DNA of 33,363 nt, from the NCBI RefSeq assembly GCF_014170375.1, contig NZ_LZZW01000039.1:1-33363 (forward strand), in the 5' to 3' direction. A program made the translations under genes and the position numbers. Under the pieces are notes generated by a model. That model saw nothing but the letters and a program-made list of their open reading frames with translations, was not told where the DNA came from and did not search any database. This stretch comes from Variovorax sp. UMC13 (GTDB lineage: Bacteria > Pseudomonadota > Gammaproteobacteria > Burkholderiales > Burkholderiaceae_C). This document shows positions 31,961 through 33,363 of the stretch, piece after piece (position 1 is the first letter of the stretch; each line of letters starts with the position of its first letter).

Positions 31961-33208
31961 TCATTCCGGCCGGCGGCGCGGGCCGGAGGCACCGCCGCGC
32001 GGCCCCGAGGCGCCATGGCGCGCACCCGAGGCGCCGCCGCGCGCACGCGGCGCGGCCGGTGCGTCGGTCGGCAGTTGCACGGTGGTGCCGTCCTTCAGGC
32101 GGTCGCCGCCTTCGGTCACCACGCGCTCGCCGTCCTTGAGGCCCTCGGTGATGACCACCGACTCGACCGTCGATTCGCCGCGCTTCACATTGCGCATCGA
32201 CACCGTGCGGTCCTCGTTGATCACGTAGACGTAGTTGCCGGTGCCCGCGGTGCGCAGCGCCGTGACCGGCACCACCACCGCGCCCTCGACCGTGCGCAGC
32301 AGCAGCTGCACGTTGACGAACTGGCTCGGGAACAGCGTGCTGCCGGCGTTGCCGAAACGGGCCTTGGCCTTGACCGTGCCGGTCTGCACGTCGACCACGT
32401 TGTCGAGCGTGGAGAAGACGCCGGTGTCCAGCGTGCTGGCCTTGGTGCGGTCGAGCGCCGTCACGCTGAGCTTCGCGCCCTGCGCCACGCGGCGCTCGAT
32501 GTCGGGCACGCGGTCCTGCGGCACCGAGAACTGCACGTCGATGGGCGTCATCTGCGTGATCACGGCGATGCCGGTGGTGGCGCCGCCCGCCACGTAGTTG
32601 CCGGGGTCGACCGTGCGCAGGCCGACGCGGCCGCTGACCGGCGAGGTCACGCGGGTGTACTCGAGATTGAGCCGCGCCGCGCCCTCGGCCGCCTTGTCGC
32701 TGGTGACCGTGCCTTCGAGCTGCTTGACCAGCGCGGCCTGGGTGTCGACGTCCTGGCGGGCGATGGAGTCCTGGCCCAGCAGCGTGCGGAAGCGCGCGAG
32801 CGTGACGCGCGCCGCCTCGAGTTGCGCCTCGTCGCGCACGCGCGTGCCCTGGGCCTGCATCAGCGCCTGTTCATAGGGCCGCGGGTCGATGCGGGCCAGC
32901 ACGTCGCCCTTCTTGACGGTCTGGCCTTCGGTGAACAGCACGTCGGTCATCACGCCCGAGACCTGCGGGCGCAGCGTGATGGTCGTGACCGGCGTGACCG
33001 TGCCGAGCGCATCCAGGTAGACCGGGATGTCGGCCCGCTTGGCCACCGCCATGCCCACGGTCACCAGCGGACCGGAACCACCGCCGCCGGCCCGCGGGCC
33101 ACCGGGCCCACCCGGTCCGCGTGCGCCGCCGCCTGGCCGCCCCCCGGGCGCGGCATCGGCCGGCGGCCGGTTCGCCAGGTACCACGCGGTGCCGATCAGC
33201 GCCGCCAT
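31961..33208 (-). CDS. mdtA: RND periplasmic adaptor (membrane fusion protein), MdtA-like; apparent 5' end cut by fold-back
   Basis: HlyD/MdtA-type adaptor linking the pump to the outer-membrane channel. After a hydrophobic start (AALIGTAWYLANR) and a Gly/Pro-rich linker, it has the lipoyl half-motifs (TVTPVTTITLRPQVSGVM and VTSPVSGRVGLRTVDPGNYV), an alpha-hairpin (about 110-165) and beta-barrel domains. The C-terminus has three near-copies of GGASGPR ending in RRRPE. The ATG at 33208 is suspect: its first base lies in the right arm of a perfect inverted repeat (33208-33363). The visible hydrophobic segment is also only the end of a normal signal anchor. The true gene very likely started further upstream, so treat it as 5'-truncated. 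It is the first gene of the mdtABC-OMF operon. Confidence 0.9.
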   Translation of the reverse strand: MAALIGTAWYLANRPPADAAPGGRPGGGARGPGGPGGPRAGGGGSGPLVTVGMAVAKRADIPVYLDALGTVTPVTTITLRPQVSGVMTDVLFTEGQTVKKGDVLARIDPRPYEQALMQAQGTRVRDEAQLEAARVTLARFRTLLGQDSIARQDVDTQAALVKQLEGTVTSDKAAEGAARLNLEYTRVTSPVSGRVGLRTVDPGNYVAGGATTGIAVITQMTPIDVQFSVPQDRVPDIERRVAQGAKLSVTALDRTKASTLDTGVFSTLDNVVDVQTGTVKAKARFGNAGSTLFPSQFVNVQLLLRTVEGAVVVPVTALRTAGTGNYVYVINEDRTVSMRNVKRGESTVESVVITEGLKDGERVVTEGGDRLKDGTTVQLPTDAPAAPRARGGASGARHGASGPRGGASGPRRRPE

Positions 33209-33363
33209 GGGCCCGGTGGCCCGCGGGCCGGCGGCGGTGGTTCCGGTCCGCTGGTGACCGTGGGCATGGCGGTGGCCAAGCGGGCCGACATCCCGGTCTA
33301 CCTGGATGCGCTCGGCACGGTCACGCCGGTCACGACCATCACGCTGCGCCCGCAGGTCTCGGG
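32955..33363. repeat. Perfect 156-bp inverted repeat at the right edge (fold-back of mdtA)
   Basis: Bases 33208-33363 are, as far as I can compare by eye, the exact reverse complement of 32955-33110, with 97 bases between. On the plus strand the right arm encodes LVTVGMAVAKRADIPVYLDA, the same peptide the mdtA gene encodes on the minus strand. The match begins at GGGCCC-containing sequence and runs to the last base of the window. The absence of any mismatch suggests a sequencing or assembly chimera at a contig end, or a very recent inverted duplication. It should not be annotated as a second gene. Confidence 0.93.

Noticed and set aside
25545..32139. Very long plus-strand open frames opposite the two pump genes
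   Set aside because: Composition is His/Arg/Gln/Ala-rich and typical of antisense shadows in high-GC DNA; the minus strand carries complete RND motifs.
33208..33363. Plus-strand coding potential for an adaptor-like peptide at the right edge
   Set aside because: It is the inverted copy of the mdtA segment at 32955-33110, not a separate gene.

Overview
The window is high-GC DNA with tightly packed genes. It has no rRNA, tRNA, CRISPR array, transposase or phage gene that I can see. Gene content suggests a beta-proteobacterium of the Burkholderiales, most likely Comamonadaceae (Variovorax-like). The pointers are a Bug-type solute-binding protein, a CYP116B-type self-sufficient P450, an AzlCD exporter, many IclR/MocR/RpiR regulators and a G/C-rich REP-like intergenic repeat. 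The genus is inference. Both ends look like sequence breaks: the left end lies inside a repetitive glycine-rich gene, and the right end folds back on itself as a perfect inverted repeat.

Layout from left to right. (1) 1-329, minus: start of a secreted glycine-rich protein. (2) 573-2501, plus: a 7TM-type sensor histidine kinase. (3) 2512-5842, minus: a Bug periplasmic binding protein followed by a P450-reductase fusion, with a divergent IclR regulator (5973-6782) and paired repeats between them. (4) 14482-6795, minus: a seven-gene run of peptide/nickel-type ABC transporter (binding protein, two permeases, double ATPase), AzlC, AzlD and an amidase. A MocR/GntR-aminotransferase regulator (14658-16103) is divergent from it. 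(5) uppP (16111-16935), an undecaprenyl-diphosphate phosphatase. (6) 19995-17017, minus: class III aminotransferase, orphan amino-acid binding protein and Asp/Glu-racemase-family enzyme. A divergent RpiR regulator (20121-20984) is separated from it by a striking nested-palindrome operator. (7) 24005-20981, minus: a cupin dioxygenase of the 2,4'-dihydroxyacetophenone dioxygenase type, two short-chain dehydrogenases and an IclR regulator, with a tandem palindromic operator in front. (8) 33208-24079, minus: an MdtABC-type RND efflux operon with its outer-membrane factor and a REP-like doublet between the two pumps.

The general theme is accessory catabolism and transport. Each block pairs uptake or efflux proteins with one to three enzymes and a local one-component regulator. 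Three intergenic regions (around 5870, 20010 and 24012) hold repeated dyad elements that fit the family of the nearby regulator. I saw no clearly new defence or mobile system. The best leads are the RpiR nested operator, the transporter-amidase-exporter operon, the Bug/P450 pair, the cupin/SDR/IclR cluster and the terminal fold-back.
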